Of a stretch of 64,000 bases of DNA, positions 54,254-62,228 are shown one piece after another. Below the pieces are notes generated by a model. It saw only the letters and a list, made by a program, of their open reading frames with translations. It was not told where the DNA came from and did no database searches. Position 1 is the stretch's first letter; the number at the start of each line of letters is the position of its first letter. The position numbers and the translations under genes were made by a program. The DNA comes from Bradyrhizobium diazoefficiens. GTDB lineage: Bacteria; Pseudomonadota; Alphaproteobacteria; Rhizobiales; Xanthobacteraceae. Where the stretch lies: positions 2,728,001 to 2,792,000 of the forward strand of contig NZ_CP067101.1 of the NCBI RefSeq assembly GCF_016616425.1. The letters run 5' to 3'.

Positions 54254-54391
54254 TTGAGTCGAACGAACGCAATCGCGATTCTGGTCATCGTGCTCGTCCT
54301 CGCCGGCGGTGCTGCCGCGCTCTATCGTCTGGATACCGGTGAGGGAACCCGCACCAGCCAGGCGGATTCGACGAGGACCGCATCGGATTGA
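54254..54391 (+). CDS. Tiny membrane protein with TTG start, 45 aa
   Basis: AGGGAGG at 54241-54247 is followed by a TTG at 54254 that opens a frame encoding SRTNAIAILVIVLVLAGGAA and ALYRLDTGEGT, ending TGA at 54391. One transmembrane helix and a polar tail are evident. The ideal ribosome site makes translation likely. Function unknown. It points away from the CYTH-CHAD gene. Confidence 0.6.
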   Translation: MSRTNAIAILVIVLVLAGGAAALYRLDTGEGTRTSQADSTRTASD

Positions 54392-54519
54392 ACAAGCCAC
54401 GGCAGCGCCAGGAGCCAGGCGCCGACAGCGGCGGCGCCGACCGGCCCCTTCGGTTAGCTGACGTGGCAAATCGTTGCTCTAGTCGGTTAGAAAGCGACAG
54501 CTTTGGGAAAGGACAGGCC

Positions 54520-54696
54520 ATGAAAAAGCTCGCAATTCATCCAGACGAGTTTCCCGTTGAAGCCAGCGAGACCACCGTCAAGACCAACAAGGGCTAACCG
54601 CTTGCAGACGCGGAAAGCGAGCCCGTAACCGAGGATATTGCCGATCGTCTCAACGAGCAGGCCAATCGCGAGGACCACGATCGATGGTCGCCATGA
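54520..54696 (+). pseudogene. 58-codon small ORF interrupted by in-frame TAA
   Basis: An AGGA ribosome site precedes the ATG at 54520. The frame reads MKKLAIHPDEFPVEASETTV, KTNKG, then TAA at 54595-54597, and continues in the same frame with PLADAESEPVTEDIADRLNE and QANREDHDRWSP to a TGA at 54696. Both halves look like one short acidic protein, so the TAA is probably a recent nonsense change. If translation stops there the product is a 25-residue peptide. Sequence error or recoding cannot be excluded. Confidence 0.55.
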
Positions 54697-54714
54697 CGCC
54701 GGAGTAGCTCGCTT

Positions 54715-54999
54715 TCAATCCTGAGGTGCCCCCTCCAGCTCCAACAGCAGCTTCCCCGCCTGGTCCAGCAGCGTCCGGATCGCCCTTCGCTCCGCAATCC
54801 GCTCCTGTGTGAAGGCGCCGTGTTTCTGCGCATTGCGGTTTCCCCATGGTGCGCCCGATCCCGGGGCGCCGCCGTGCATGCGGCAGCGGAGCTTGCCGCG
54901 CACGGCCGGCGCGCGGCAGGCGAGGCCGCCGCGCGTGCCGGCGCCGCAGCGCGGGCTCGCCGACATCGCGCTCGTGTTGCGGATGTGATCGGCACTCAT
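54715..54999 (-). CDS. HGG-x-P-x-G motif protein, phage-like, 94 aa
   Basis: The product contains RMHGGAPGSGAPWGNRNAQK, a Cys-rich start (CGAGTRGGLACRAPAVRG) and HGAFTQERIAERR. The HGGxPxG-(x)n-GNxNAxKHG pattern is frequent in short proteins of prophages and in Bradyrhizobium islands. Its ATG overlaps the stop of the gene at 54996-55649 by 4 bp, so they are coupled. Function unknown. Confidence 0.78.
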   Translation of the reverse strand: MSADHIRNTSAMSASPRCGAGTRGGLACRAPAVRGKLRCRMHGGAPGSGAPWGNRNAQKHGAFTQERIAERRAIRTLLDQAGKLLLELEGAPQD

Positions 55000-55649
55000 G
55001 CGCTGACGCCTTGCAACGCCTCGGCACGACCGTGTTCGCGTTCGCCGGCTTCGCGGGATGGGACCACTCCCGCCTCTGGCGCGGTGCCCGGCTCGGCAAC
55101 GATCAGCTGCGCATGTTGCGCGACATTTCCCACGATCGCGCTGCCGCCGTCTTGCACCGACAGATTCTGCACCGTGATCGGACGCTCGCCGTTGCCGCGG
55201 TGGCGATTGAGAGCCTCCATCTGGGCTGTGAAGGTGCGGGCCAGCCGGGTCAATGCACGCGTGATGCCTTCCTGCTTTGCAATGTCCTCGGTGAGAGCGA
55301 GGCGGAAGGCCGAGCGCATTGTGGCGACGTGAACGGACACCATCTGTGCCGTCAGCATGGCCTCAAGGGAGTCCCGGGGCGCGATGCTCTTCATCATCGA
55401 GATCATGAAGGCGAGATTGGCTTCATCGGGCTCTTGCAGGATCACGCTGGCTTTCATCAATTGCTTGAGGATGCCGTGCAGCGCGTCGCGGTCGACGGCG
55501 CCGAGCGCGTCGGCCAGCAGCCGTTCTCCGGCCTGCGCGTCGGGATGCTGGATCACCATGCGTCGTCGGGTGAGCTTGACCCGCGGGCTCGGCCTGCTGC
55601 GATCGGCCGCGACGGACGTCGTGCTGTTGCGTGTCAGGGCTGTCGTCAT
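54996..55649 (-). CDS. Uncharacterised protein of phage/island type, 217 aa
   Basis: AAGGAGATATC directly precedes the ATG, an excellent ribosome site. The product is helical: LLADALGAVDRDALHGILKQ, MISMMKSIAPRDSLEAMLTA, RALTRLARTFTAQMEALNRH and RPITVQNLSVQDGGSAIVGN. The last segment with alternating V and G resembles the end of a DUF found in rhizobial prophage-like loci. Translationally coupled to the HGG protein. Confidence 0.72.
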   Translation of the reverse strand: MTTALTRNSTTSVAADRSRPSPRVKLTRRRMVIQHPDAQAGERLLADALGAVDRDALHGILKQLMKASVILQEPDEANLAFMISMMKSIAPRDSLEAMLTAQMVSVHVATMRSAFRLALTEDIAKQEGITRALTRLARTFTAQMEALNRHRGNGERPITVQNLSVQDGGSAIVGNVAQHAQLIVAEPGTAPEAGVVPSREAGEREHGRAEALQGVSA

Positions 55650-56017
55650 GCGATATCTCCTTGGGCCGGTGCGGGCGCGAAGGGCTCGCTGTGCGAGACC
55701 AATCGCGCACTTGCCGTGCCGCGGTTGCGGTTTTCAGATGTCGATGAGGGGTTTACGCGAATCCGCCTCGCGGCCCGACGGGCGGGACGACGGTGGATGC
55801 CGGCGGCTTTTGCGATGATGCCAATATGCCCCTGTTTTGCCCGACGAGTCAAACCGACTTCGCATGATCCGAAGAGCGGTGGTGGTGGCCGTAAGTCCTT
55901 GTTCCGACAGGGGCCGGCTACTGTGCATGGGGTTGTTTTCGCGTTTTTGTTTTGGATGAGGCTCTCTCGTGCCGTCGCGGAATGCTGGCGCGAGACGCAG
56001 GGCGTCGTCGCGTGCTG
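55650..56017. other. Intergenic stretch with no supported gene
   Basis: About 370 bp. Open frames of up to ~200 codons on the minus strand overlap the TctC remnant and repeat copy B; they show no family pattern. It likely contains the promoter for the 54996-55649 gene. Confidence 0.4.
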
Positions 56018-56104
56018 AGCCCGTCCGACTACGCCGCGAAGATCGCGAAGGAGACCAAGGAGCTCGCCGGGGTCGTAGCTGCCGCAAACATCAAGGCGGA
56101 GTAG
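56018..56104 (+). pseudogene. C-terminal remnant of a TctC/Bug-type binding protein
   Basis: The last 28 codons before a TAG read SPSDYAAKIAKETKELAGVV, then AAANIKAE, the usual C-terminus of tripartite tricarboxylate transporter receptors (DYA...I..E...W..V..A.NIK.E). Nothing further upstream resembles the rest of the protein. It ends 27 bp before the second palindromic repeat. Confidence 0.5.
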
Positions 56105-56130
56105 GCCTTCGCGCGCCGCGGGCTCCTTAA

Positions 56131-56250
56131 CCTCTCCCGCTTGCGGGAGAGGTCGCGCCGAAGGCGCGGGTGAGGGCTCTTTTCTCTGGGGGATTGTCCC
56201 GTCGCGGAGACACCCTCTCCCCAACCCTCTCCCGCGAGCGGGAGAGGGGG
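56131..56250. repeat. Palindromic intergenic repeat, copy B (inverted relative to copy A)
   Basis: Flanking hairpins CCTCTCCCGCTTGCGGGAGA-like at the left and CTCTCCCGCGAGCGGGAGAG at the right enclose GGTGAGGGCTCTTTTCTC and GGAGACACCCTCTCCCCAAC. Read on the minus strand it follows the order of copy A. It lies just past the stop of the LivMGF fusion gene. Confidence 0.85.
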
Positions 56251-56272
56251 CGCATCGCCTGCGCGGCAACCA

Positions 56273-58813
56273 TTACAACCACAAAATCTGCTTGCGATAG
56301 CCGAGGTCGTCGCGCAGCGGAGCGGCCGGTCCCTGGTGGAACACGGCGCCGCGCTCCAGCGCGAAGACGCGGTCGGCAAGCGCCAGCACGAGGTCGAGAT
56401 TGTGCTCGACGATCACGATCGACATGTGCCGGCGAAGCTGATCGAATACCTTGAACAGCTCCAGCGTCACCGCCGGCGCGAGGCCCTCGAACGGCTCGTC
56501 GAGCAGCAGCAGGCGCACATTGCCCGACATCGCGCGGGCGACCGCGACCATCTGCTGCTCGCCGCCGGAGAGATAGTCGGCCGCGATGTTCATGCGCTCC
56601 TTCAGGCGCGGGAAGGTGTGCAGGATCTGCTCCTCGTCCCAGACCACGCCGTCGCTGCCGTCGGTCTTGCGCGCGAGGCGCCCGAGCGCGAGGTTTTCGC
56701 GCACGGTCATGCCGGCGAACAGCCCGCGGCCCTGCGGCACATAACCGACGCCGCGCCGCGCGATGTCGGGGGCGGGCAGGCGTGCCAGATCCGTGCCGCG
56801 ATAGTCGATGGTGCCTGATGCCGCCGGCACGAGGCCGGCGATGGTCTTCAGCAGCGTCGACTTGCCGGCGCCGTTGCGGCCCAGCAGCGCGACAATCTCG
56901 CCCTCGCGCACGTCGAGCGCGGCGTCATTGAGGATGTGGCTCTTGCCGTAGAACGTATTGACGCTGTCGAGACGCAGTACGGTCTCGCGCTCATTGCCCG
57001 CCTCATCGCTGCGCCGGCGTGCCACGGCGGGAATGCCCTTTCCGGTATAGATCTCCTGCACGCGCAGATCGGCCCGCACTGCGCTCGGGCAGTCGGACAT
57101 CAGCACCTCGCCCTGGTTCATCACGGTCACGACCTGGGAGAAGCCGAGCACGCGGTCGATGTCGTGCTCGACGATCAGCACGGGAATGTTGGCCGCGATG
57201 TTCTTGACGAGGTTCGACACGCGTTCACGTTCGGCCGCGGCAAGTCCCGCGAGCGGCTCGTCGAGCAGCAGCACCTGCGGCTTGGAGCCGAGCGCGATGC
57301 CGAGATCGACCAACCGCTGCCCGCCGTAGGAGAGCTCGCCGCCTTCGATCCCTTCGATGCCTTCGAGCCCGAGGAATTTCGTCAGCGCGGCGGTCTCGGC
57401 ATGGATGTCGTCATACTCGTCGATGTCGTTCCAGATGTTGAAGCGCATCGGCCGCTGCGCCTGTAGCGACAGGCGGAGGTTCTCGTAGATGGTCAGCCCG
57501 CGAAACAAATTGGTGATCTGGAACGAGCGTGCCAATCCCTGGTGGCAGATCAGATTGGCTGGCACGCCGGCAATGTCGCGGCCGTTCAGGCAGATCGCGC
57601 CCTGGTCGGGTGCATAGAGACCGGAGACGAGATTGAACAACGTGGTCTTGCCGGCGCCGTTCGGCCCGATCAGCGCATGGATCTCGCCGGCGGCAACCTG
57701 GATGCTCGCATTTTCGACCGCGCGGATGCCGCCGAATTTTCGGGAGACGCCGCGCACCTCCAGCACGGTGCCTTGCAGCGCATCCGGCCGCAGGAAATCG
57801 GGGAGCGGCAGACCGTCATAGATCTTCCGCCTGCTCATCGCCGCGGTCTCTTCCGCAGGAGGACGCAAGCGCCGCATGACCAGCGCGCCGATGCCGACGA
57901 GGCCGCCGGGCGAATACATCACAAAGGCCACGAAGGTGAGGCCGAACCAGAACAGCCAGTCCGACGTCCAGATCGAGAACAGTTCGCGGAACAGGATGAA
58001 GAACAGCGCACCGGCCGCTGGCCCGAGCAGGCTGCGCATGCCGCCGATCACGACCATCGCCAGCAGCTCGCCGGCAAACGGCACCGACACGGCCTCGGCC
58101 GAGACGAGATAGTTCAGGAAGCCGATCAGCGCGCCGGCAAGGCCGGTGACGACGGCCGAGATCACGAACACAGTGAGCTTGTAGCGCTCGACCGGATAGC
58201 CCTGAAAGCTCGCGCGCAGCTGGTTCTCGCGGATCGCGACCAGCACGTGCCCGAACGGCGAGCGCACCAGACGCATCAACACATAGAGCACGACGAGCCC
58301 GACCGCCGCGACCACGACGTAGTAGTTGAGCGCATTGTCGAGATTGAGGGGGCCGATCGCGCCGCGCTTCAAGCCGCCGAGCCCGTCCTCGCCGCCGGTG
58401 ACGTTGGTCCAGCGGAAGGCGGTGGTGTAGACGAGCGCGGCCAGCGCCAGGGTCAGCAGCGAGAAATAGACGCCGCGCCGGCGCAGGATCAGCATGCCGG
58501 CAACGGTTGACGCGATCGCGACGACGACCATCGATCCAACCAGCGGCAGCCAGATCTCGCCGGGGAAGACGTGAAGCTGGATCAATCCGGCAGCGTAGGC
58601 GCCGATGCCGAACCAGGCGCTGTGGCCGAACGAGACAAGGCCGGTATAGCCGATGCAGAGATTAAGCCCCATGGTCGCGATCGCGAGGCCGACGATCCAG
58701 GTGCCGGTGTTCAGCGACAGGCCGAATGCCGTCAGCACGAAGGGGAGCGCGATGATCGCGACAGTCGCGATCAACAGCGGCCTCAGCCTGTCGATGGCGG
58801 AAGCGCGTCTCAT
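56273..58813 (-). CDS. Fused LivM permease - LivG ATPase - LivF ATPase of a branched-chain amino acid-type ABC importer
   Basis: A single 846-residue chain. Residues 1 to ~320 are a LivM-like permease ([20 protein letters not shown] is the marker). Residues ~350-590 are a LivG-like ATPase, Walker [20 protein letters not shown], with [18 protein letters not shown] as signature and [10 protein letters not shown] as Walker B. Residues ~605-846 are a LivF-like ATPase with [34 protein letters not shown] and [12 protein letters not shown]. Normally these are three genes. The start overlaps the LivH stop by 4 bp. The two ATPase halves probably pair with each other or another copy on the inner face of the membrane. 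Confidence 0.95.
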   Translation of the reverse strand: MRRASAIDRLRPLLIATVAIIALPFVLTAFGLSLNTGTWIVGLAIATMGLNLCIGYTGLVSFGHSAWFGIGAYAAGLIQLHVFPGEIWLPLVGSMVVVAIASTVAGMLILRRRGVYFSLLTLALAALVYTTAFRWTNVTGGEDGLGGLKRGAIGPLNLDNALNYYVVVAAVGLVVLYVLMRLVRSPFGHVLVAIRENQLRASFQGYPVERYKLTVFVISAVVTGLAGALIGFLNYLVSAEAVSVPFAGELLAMVVIGGMRSLLGPAAGALFFILFRELFSIWTSDWLFWFGLTFVAFVMYSPGGLVGIGALVMRRLRPPAEETAAMSRRKIYDGLPLPDFLRPDALQGTVLEVRGVSRKFGGIRAVENASIQVAAGEIHALIGPNGAGKTTLFNLVSGLYAPDQGAICLNGRDIAGVPANLICHQGLARSFQITNLFRGLTIYENLRLSLQAQRPMRFNIWNDIDEYDDIHAETAALTKFLGLEGIEGIEGGELSYGGQRLVDLGIALGSKPQVLLLDEPLAGLAAAERERVSNLVKNIAANIPVLIVEHDIDRVLGFSQVVTVMNQGEVLMSDCPSAVRADLRVQEIYTGKGIPAVARRRSDEAGNERETVLRLDSVNTFYGKSHILNDAALDVREGEIVALLGRNGAGKSTLLKTIAGLVPAASGTIDYRGTDLARLPAPDIARRGVGYVPQGRGLFAGMTVRENLALGRLARKTDGSDGVVWDEEQILHTFPRLKERMNIAADYLSGGEQQMVAVARAMSGNVRLLLLDEPFEGLAPAVTLELFKVFDQLRRHMSIVIVEHNLDLVLALADRVFALERGAVFHQGPAAPLRDDLGYRKQILWL

Positions 58814-59685
58814 TCGAACTTCTCGATGCGCTCGCCGAGCAGGCCGCGCGGTCGCACCAGCAGCACCAGGAACATCAGGATGTAGATCGAGGCTTCGCCG
58901 GCCGCAGGCTCGAAGTGAATGGCGATGCCGCGCACGACGCCGACGAGGAGCGCGGCGATGACGACGCCCCAGAAGCTGCCGAGGCCGCCGATCACGACGA
59001 CGACAAAGGCGATGGTCATGATCTCGGCCCCCATCGCCGGGTGCACGGTTGTGATCGGCGCGAAGAAGGCCCCGCCGAGCGCGGCCATGCCGACGCCGAG
59101 CATCACGATCGCGGTCATGTAGGGCTGCAGGCGGATGCCGAGCGCGGCCACCATGTCCGGCCGCTGGATGCCGGCGCGCACCACGCGCCCGAACGAGGTC
59201 TTTTGCAAGAGCAGCCAGACGCCGAGCAGGATCGCGGCGACCACGGCCAGGATCAGCAGCCGATAGCGCGAGAACAGGAAGTCCCCGACGATGATCGAAC
59301 CGCGAAGGCGTTGCGGGATCTCGGTCGAGACGGGCGCGGCGCCCCAGATCATGCGGATCGCCTGTTCGGCGACCATCGCAAGGCCGAAGGTCACGAGCAG
59401 GCTGAGGATCGGATCGGCGCTATAGAATCGTCGCAGGATGAAGCGTTCGAACAGGATGCCGAGCGAGGCGACCGCGAACGGCGAGATCACCACGGCGGCG
59501 CCGAAGCCGAACTGTTTCGTCAACTCGACGCAGACATAAGCGCCAAGCGCATAGAAGGCGCCGTGGGCGAGATTGACGATGCCGCCCACGGAGAAGATCA
59601 GCGACAGGCCGAGCGCGATGAGCAGGTAATAGCCTCCTAGCACGAGGCCATTCACCACCTGTTCCAGCAAGAACTCGAACTGCAT
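58810..59685 (-). CDS. LivH-type ABC importer permease
   Basis: A 291-residue inner-membrane permease. GYYLLIALGLSLIFSVGGIV and NLAHGAFYALGAYV at the N-terminus are standard, as are the loop GRVVRAGIQRPDMVAALG and the C-terminal GGLGSFWGVVIAALLVGVVR. It pairs with the LivM part of the downstream fusion to form the transport channel. Gene order is binding protein, livH, livMGF fusion. It starts 19 bp after the binding-protein gene. Whether substrate is amino acid, amide or aromatic acid depends on the binding protein. Confidence 0.95.
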   Translation of the reverse strand: MQFEFLLEQVVNGLVLGGYYLLIALGLSLIFSVGGIVNLAHGAFYALGAYVCVELTKQFGFGAAVVISPFAVASLGILFERFILRRFYSADPILSLLVTFGLAMVAEQAIRMIWGAAPVSTEIPQRLRGSIIVGDFLFSRYRLLILAVVAAILLGVWLLLQKTSFGRVVRAGIQRPDMVAALGIRLQPYMTAIVMLGVGMAALGGAFFAPITTVHPAMGAEIMTIAFVVVVIGGLGSFWGVVIAALLVGVVRGIAIHFEPAAGEASIYILMFLVLLVRPRGLLGERIEKFE

Positions 59686-59704
59686 GTTGCGTCCAGGCCG
59701 CGTA

Positions 59705-60949
59705 TCAGGCCTTCATCTCGCAGGGATTCTGTTGCCGGGTCGGATAGATCGTCTCCAGCGGATCGCCTGGCGCCGGCACTGCATCGCCGAGCACCAGCAT
59801 GTCCCACTGGTCCTTCATCTGGTCCTTCGGCTTCACGGTGAAGGGATAGGCCTCCTGCACCAGCTGATGGTCCCAGTTGCGGAAATAGGCTTTTCGCGCT
59901 TTGCCGATGTCGAACTGCGACTGCTTCTCGAAATAGGCGATCAGCTCATGGCTGTCGGTCGACTTGGTGGTGTTGATCGCTTCCGCCAGCAGCTTGAGCG
60001 TGATGTAGTCGATCCAGGCGTGATTCTCCGGCGGCTTGCCGTATTTCTTGGTGAAGGCCGCGACGAAGGCTTTCGACGTCGGATTGTCCAGCGTGTGATA
60101 CCAGACCGTCGGCCAGGTCCCGCTGAGATTGCCGGCGCCTGCGGCCCAGGCATCGCCGGTGTTGAGGTTGAAGCCGACCAAGGGATAGGGAAAGCCGAAC
60201 TCGGCATATTGCTTGACGAGGTTGGTCACCTGGTTGCCGGCGAGATTGCAGCAGACCACGTCGGGCTTGGCCTGCCGGACTTTGAGCAGATAAGGGCTGA
60301 AATCGGTGACGTCGGTCGCGATCAGCTCGTCGCCGATCAGATTGGCATCGTGCGTGCCGAAGAACACCTTCGCCGCCTTCAACAGGTCATGGCCGAAGAT
60401 GTAGTCGGCCGTGAGCGTGAAGAACTTCTTGCCCTTCACCATCCCCTTCTGCGACAGCGCGGTGCCGACCGCGTTCACCATCACGGTGTTGGGGATGTCG
60501 CAGTGGAAGGAATATCTGTTGCAGTTCTTGCCGCGCAGCGCGTCCGAGCGCGCGCCGGTCGAGAAGAACACCTTCTTGTTGCGCTCGGCGACCTGCATGA
60601 TGGTGAGCGAGGAGGCCGACGAGATTTCGCCGAGCAGCAGCGCCGCGCCATCCTGCTCGAGCATGCGCTGCGCCTTGGTCGCGGCGGTGGCCGGGTTGAT
60701 CGAATCTTCCGAGATGAGGTCAATCTGCTTGCCGAGAACGCCGCCGGACTGATTGACCTCCTCGACCGCGAGCTTCACGCCCAATTGGGCGTAGCCGCCG
60801 ATCACACCGAGAAAGCCCGTCAGCGGCGTCAGGTGCCCGATCCGGATCTTCTCGGACTGGGCCCTCACGATCGCCGGAAATCCCAATGCGGACGCGCCGA
60901 CCAAGGCTGCGCCCGCCCGTAACACCGTTCGTCGCGGATAGCGGATCAT
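59705..60949 (-). CDS. ABC transporter substrate-binding protein, Tat-exported, LivK family
   Basis: A 414-residue periplasmic protein of the type I Peripla_BP_6 family. The start at 60949 gives the twin-arginine signal YPRRTVLRAGAALVGASALG; GGAGGAG precedes it. The mature domain starts IRIGHLTPLTGFLGVIGGYA, then LAVEEVNQSGGVLGKQIDLI. NKKVFFSTGARSDAL and YSFHCDIPNTVMVNA follow. It delivers the ligand to LivH and the fused LivMGF chain. Related proteins bind branched amino acids, urea, amides or aromatic acids, and the ligand is not decided. It is the first gene of the operon and lies next to an IclR regulator gene. Confidence 0.93.
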   Translation of the reverse strand: MIRYPRRTVLRAGAALVGASALGFPAIVRAQSEKIRIGHLTPLTGFLGVIGGYAQLGVKLAVEEVNQSGGVLGKQIDLISEDSINPATAATKAQRMLEQDGAALLLGEISSASSLTIMQVAERNKKVFFSTGARSDALRGKNCNRYSFHCDIPNTVMVNAVGTALSQKGMVKGKKFFTLTADYIFGHDLLKAAKVFFGTHDANLIGDELIATDVTDFSPYLLKVRQAKPDVVCCNLAGNQVTNLVKQYAEFGFPYPLVGFNLNTGDAWAAGAGNLSGTWPTVWYHTLDNPTSKAFVAAFTKKYGKPPENHAWIDYITLKLLAEAINTTKSTDSHELIAYFEKQSQFDIGKARKAYFRNWDHQLVQEAYPFTVKPKDQMKDQWDMLVLGDAVPAPGDPLETIYPTRQQNPCEMKA

Positions 60950-61001
60950 GTCTGTCTCCTCCCGGGTGCATCGCGTGCCTCTCTTCAAAATCGGGTATGC
61001 G

Positions 61002-61010
61002 ATATTGTGA
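61002..61010 (-). promoter_or_regulatory. TCACAATAT motif upstream of the importer operon
   Basis: The minus strand carries TCACAATAT 53 bp before the binding-protein start. The same nonamer occurs on the plus strand at 62109-62117 upstream of the TPP gene, in the same gene-relative orientation. It is a candidate site for the IclR regulator encoded between them. Confidence 0.5.
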
Positions 61011-61090
61011 GAGACGTTTTTTTAATGCTGGAGGATAATCCCGAACGCCGTCGCCGGTGTCAACCGGCAAAATCGCGGTTTGCGCGCAGC

Positions 61091-62002
61091 TCAGACTTTC
61101 TGCTTGAACGCCTTGTGGGCCCGGTCCTTGGCGCCGAATTCCGCCGACAGCTTGTCGGCGGCGGCCTGCACGACCTGCGCGCCTTCGTGCAGCGCCTGGT
61201 TGGAGAGGCGCCATATCGGCCCCGAAATGCCGAGCGCGCCGATCACCTGTCCGGTGAAATCCGTCACCGGCACGGCGACGCAGCGCACTTCCGGATTGAA
61301 CTCGCCATCGTCGAACGCAACGCCGGTGCGCTGCACTTCGACGATCTCGCGCGCGAGTACGGCGGCATCGGTGATGGATTTCGGCGTCGACGGCTTCAGA
61401 TCCGCGCGATCGAGAAACCGCTTGAACTGATCGGGCCGGAGCGATGCCAGAATGATCTTGCCGAGCGCAGTGCAATGGGCGGGGCGCACCACGCCGACGC
61501 GGTCGGTCAGTTGGAACGCGCCGGGGCCGCTGGTGCGGGCGATGACGATGACGGCATCGCCCATCCGCACGGCAAAATGGCTGCTTTCGCTGGTCTGGCG
61601 CGAGAGTTCCTCCAGCACCGGCGTTGCGACATTGACCATCTCGATTTCGTCTAGCGCGGATGCCGCGAGTGCGAACAGCGGCCGCCCGATCCGGTAGCGC
61701 TTGTTGTCCTTTCCCTGGCGGAGGTAGCCGAGCGAGACCAGCGTCTTGGCGAGATGAAAGGTGGTCGAGTTGTGCAGGCCGACGAGCTTGCTCAGTTCCG
61801 CCAGTCCAATTCCCTCGCGATGGCGCGCCACCTCTTCGAGGATCGAGAAGGCGCGGCCGAGCGACTGAACGCCGCCGCCGCGCTGCTTGTCCTCGGCCTC
61901 ATCGTCGCTATCGGCTTTGGGGGCAGGGACCAGTTTGGCAATCGTGGTCTTGCGCGGGCTTGCAGGTTTCTCGCCGGTTGTAGGCTTGGTACGCGATCTC
62001 AA
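61091..62002 (-). CDS. IclR family transcriptional regulator
   Basis: A 303-residue protein if started at the TTG at 62002, which has AGAGGGGG about 8 nt upstream. An open frame to a TTG at 62089 has no support. Helix-turn-helix: GLAELSKLVGLHNSTTFHLA near residue 65, then KTLVSLGYLRQ. The ligand-binding domain follows from VNVATPVLEELSRQTSESSH to RCVAVPVTDFTGQVIGALGI and ISGPIWRLS. A basic Lys/Thr/Pro-rich N-terminal arm precedes the HTH. It lies upstream of the importer operon on the same strand and divergent from the TPP gene; it is the probable regulator of both. Confidence 0.9.
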   Translation of the reverse strand: MRSRTKPTTGEKPASPRKTTIAKLVPAPKADSDDEAEDKQRGGGVQSLGRAFSILEEVARHREGIGLAELSKLVGLHNSTTFHLAKTLVSLGYLRQGKDNKRYRIGRPLFALAASALDEIEMVNVATPVLEELSRQTSESSHFAVRMGDAVIVIARTSGPGAFQLTDRVGVVRPAHCTALGKIILASLRPDQFKRFLDRADLKPSTPKSITDAAVLAREIVEVQRTGVAFDDGEFNPEVRCVAVPVTDFTGQVIGALGISGPIWRLSNQALHEGAQVVQAAADKLSAEFGAKDRAHKAFKQKV

Positions 62003-62055
62003 GGCCGAGGCCCCCTCTGGCAAATCCGTCGTGACTCGATGCTGCGACAGTAGCA

Positions 62056-62067
62056 CGCAACGTTGCG
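62056..62067. promoter_or_regulatory. 12-bp perfect palindrome in the iclR-TPP gene intergenic region
   Basis: CGCAACGTTGCG is self-complementary and lies between the divergent IclR and TPP genes, 53 bp before the IclR start. It may be an operator for regulator autocontrol. Confidence 0.4.
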
Positions 62068-62108
62068 GTTGTCGGAGTTGAGCCCGCAATTTGGCTTGTC
62101 ACAGCCTA

Positions 62109-62149
62109 TCACAATATAAATTGACGTACAGCATTATGAGAAATAGGGT
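62109..62149 (+). promoter_or_regulatory. Putative promoter of the TPP gene with TCACAATAT site at the -35
   Basis: TCACAATAT (62109-62117) ends 3 bp before TTGACG (62121-62126); the spacing of 17 bp leads to TAGGGT (62144-62149), a poor -10. A strong -35, weak -10 and an adjacent motif fit a regulated promoter. CAAT...ATTG at 62112-62123 forms a small inverted repeat over it. Confidence 0.45.
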
Positions 62150-62228
62150 GCCCGCGGCCTAACGACGACCGTGCCGTGTTCTCCGCCTCGGTCCACAAGA
62201 AGTCGTGGGCCGAAAGGGAGACCGGTTG

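Noticed and set aside
54520..54597. 25-residue peptide as a RiPP or toxin precursor
   Set aside because: No modifying enzyme, protease or transporter gene adjoins it and the sequence continues in frame after the stop, which fits a broken small protein better.
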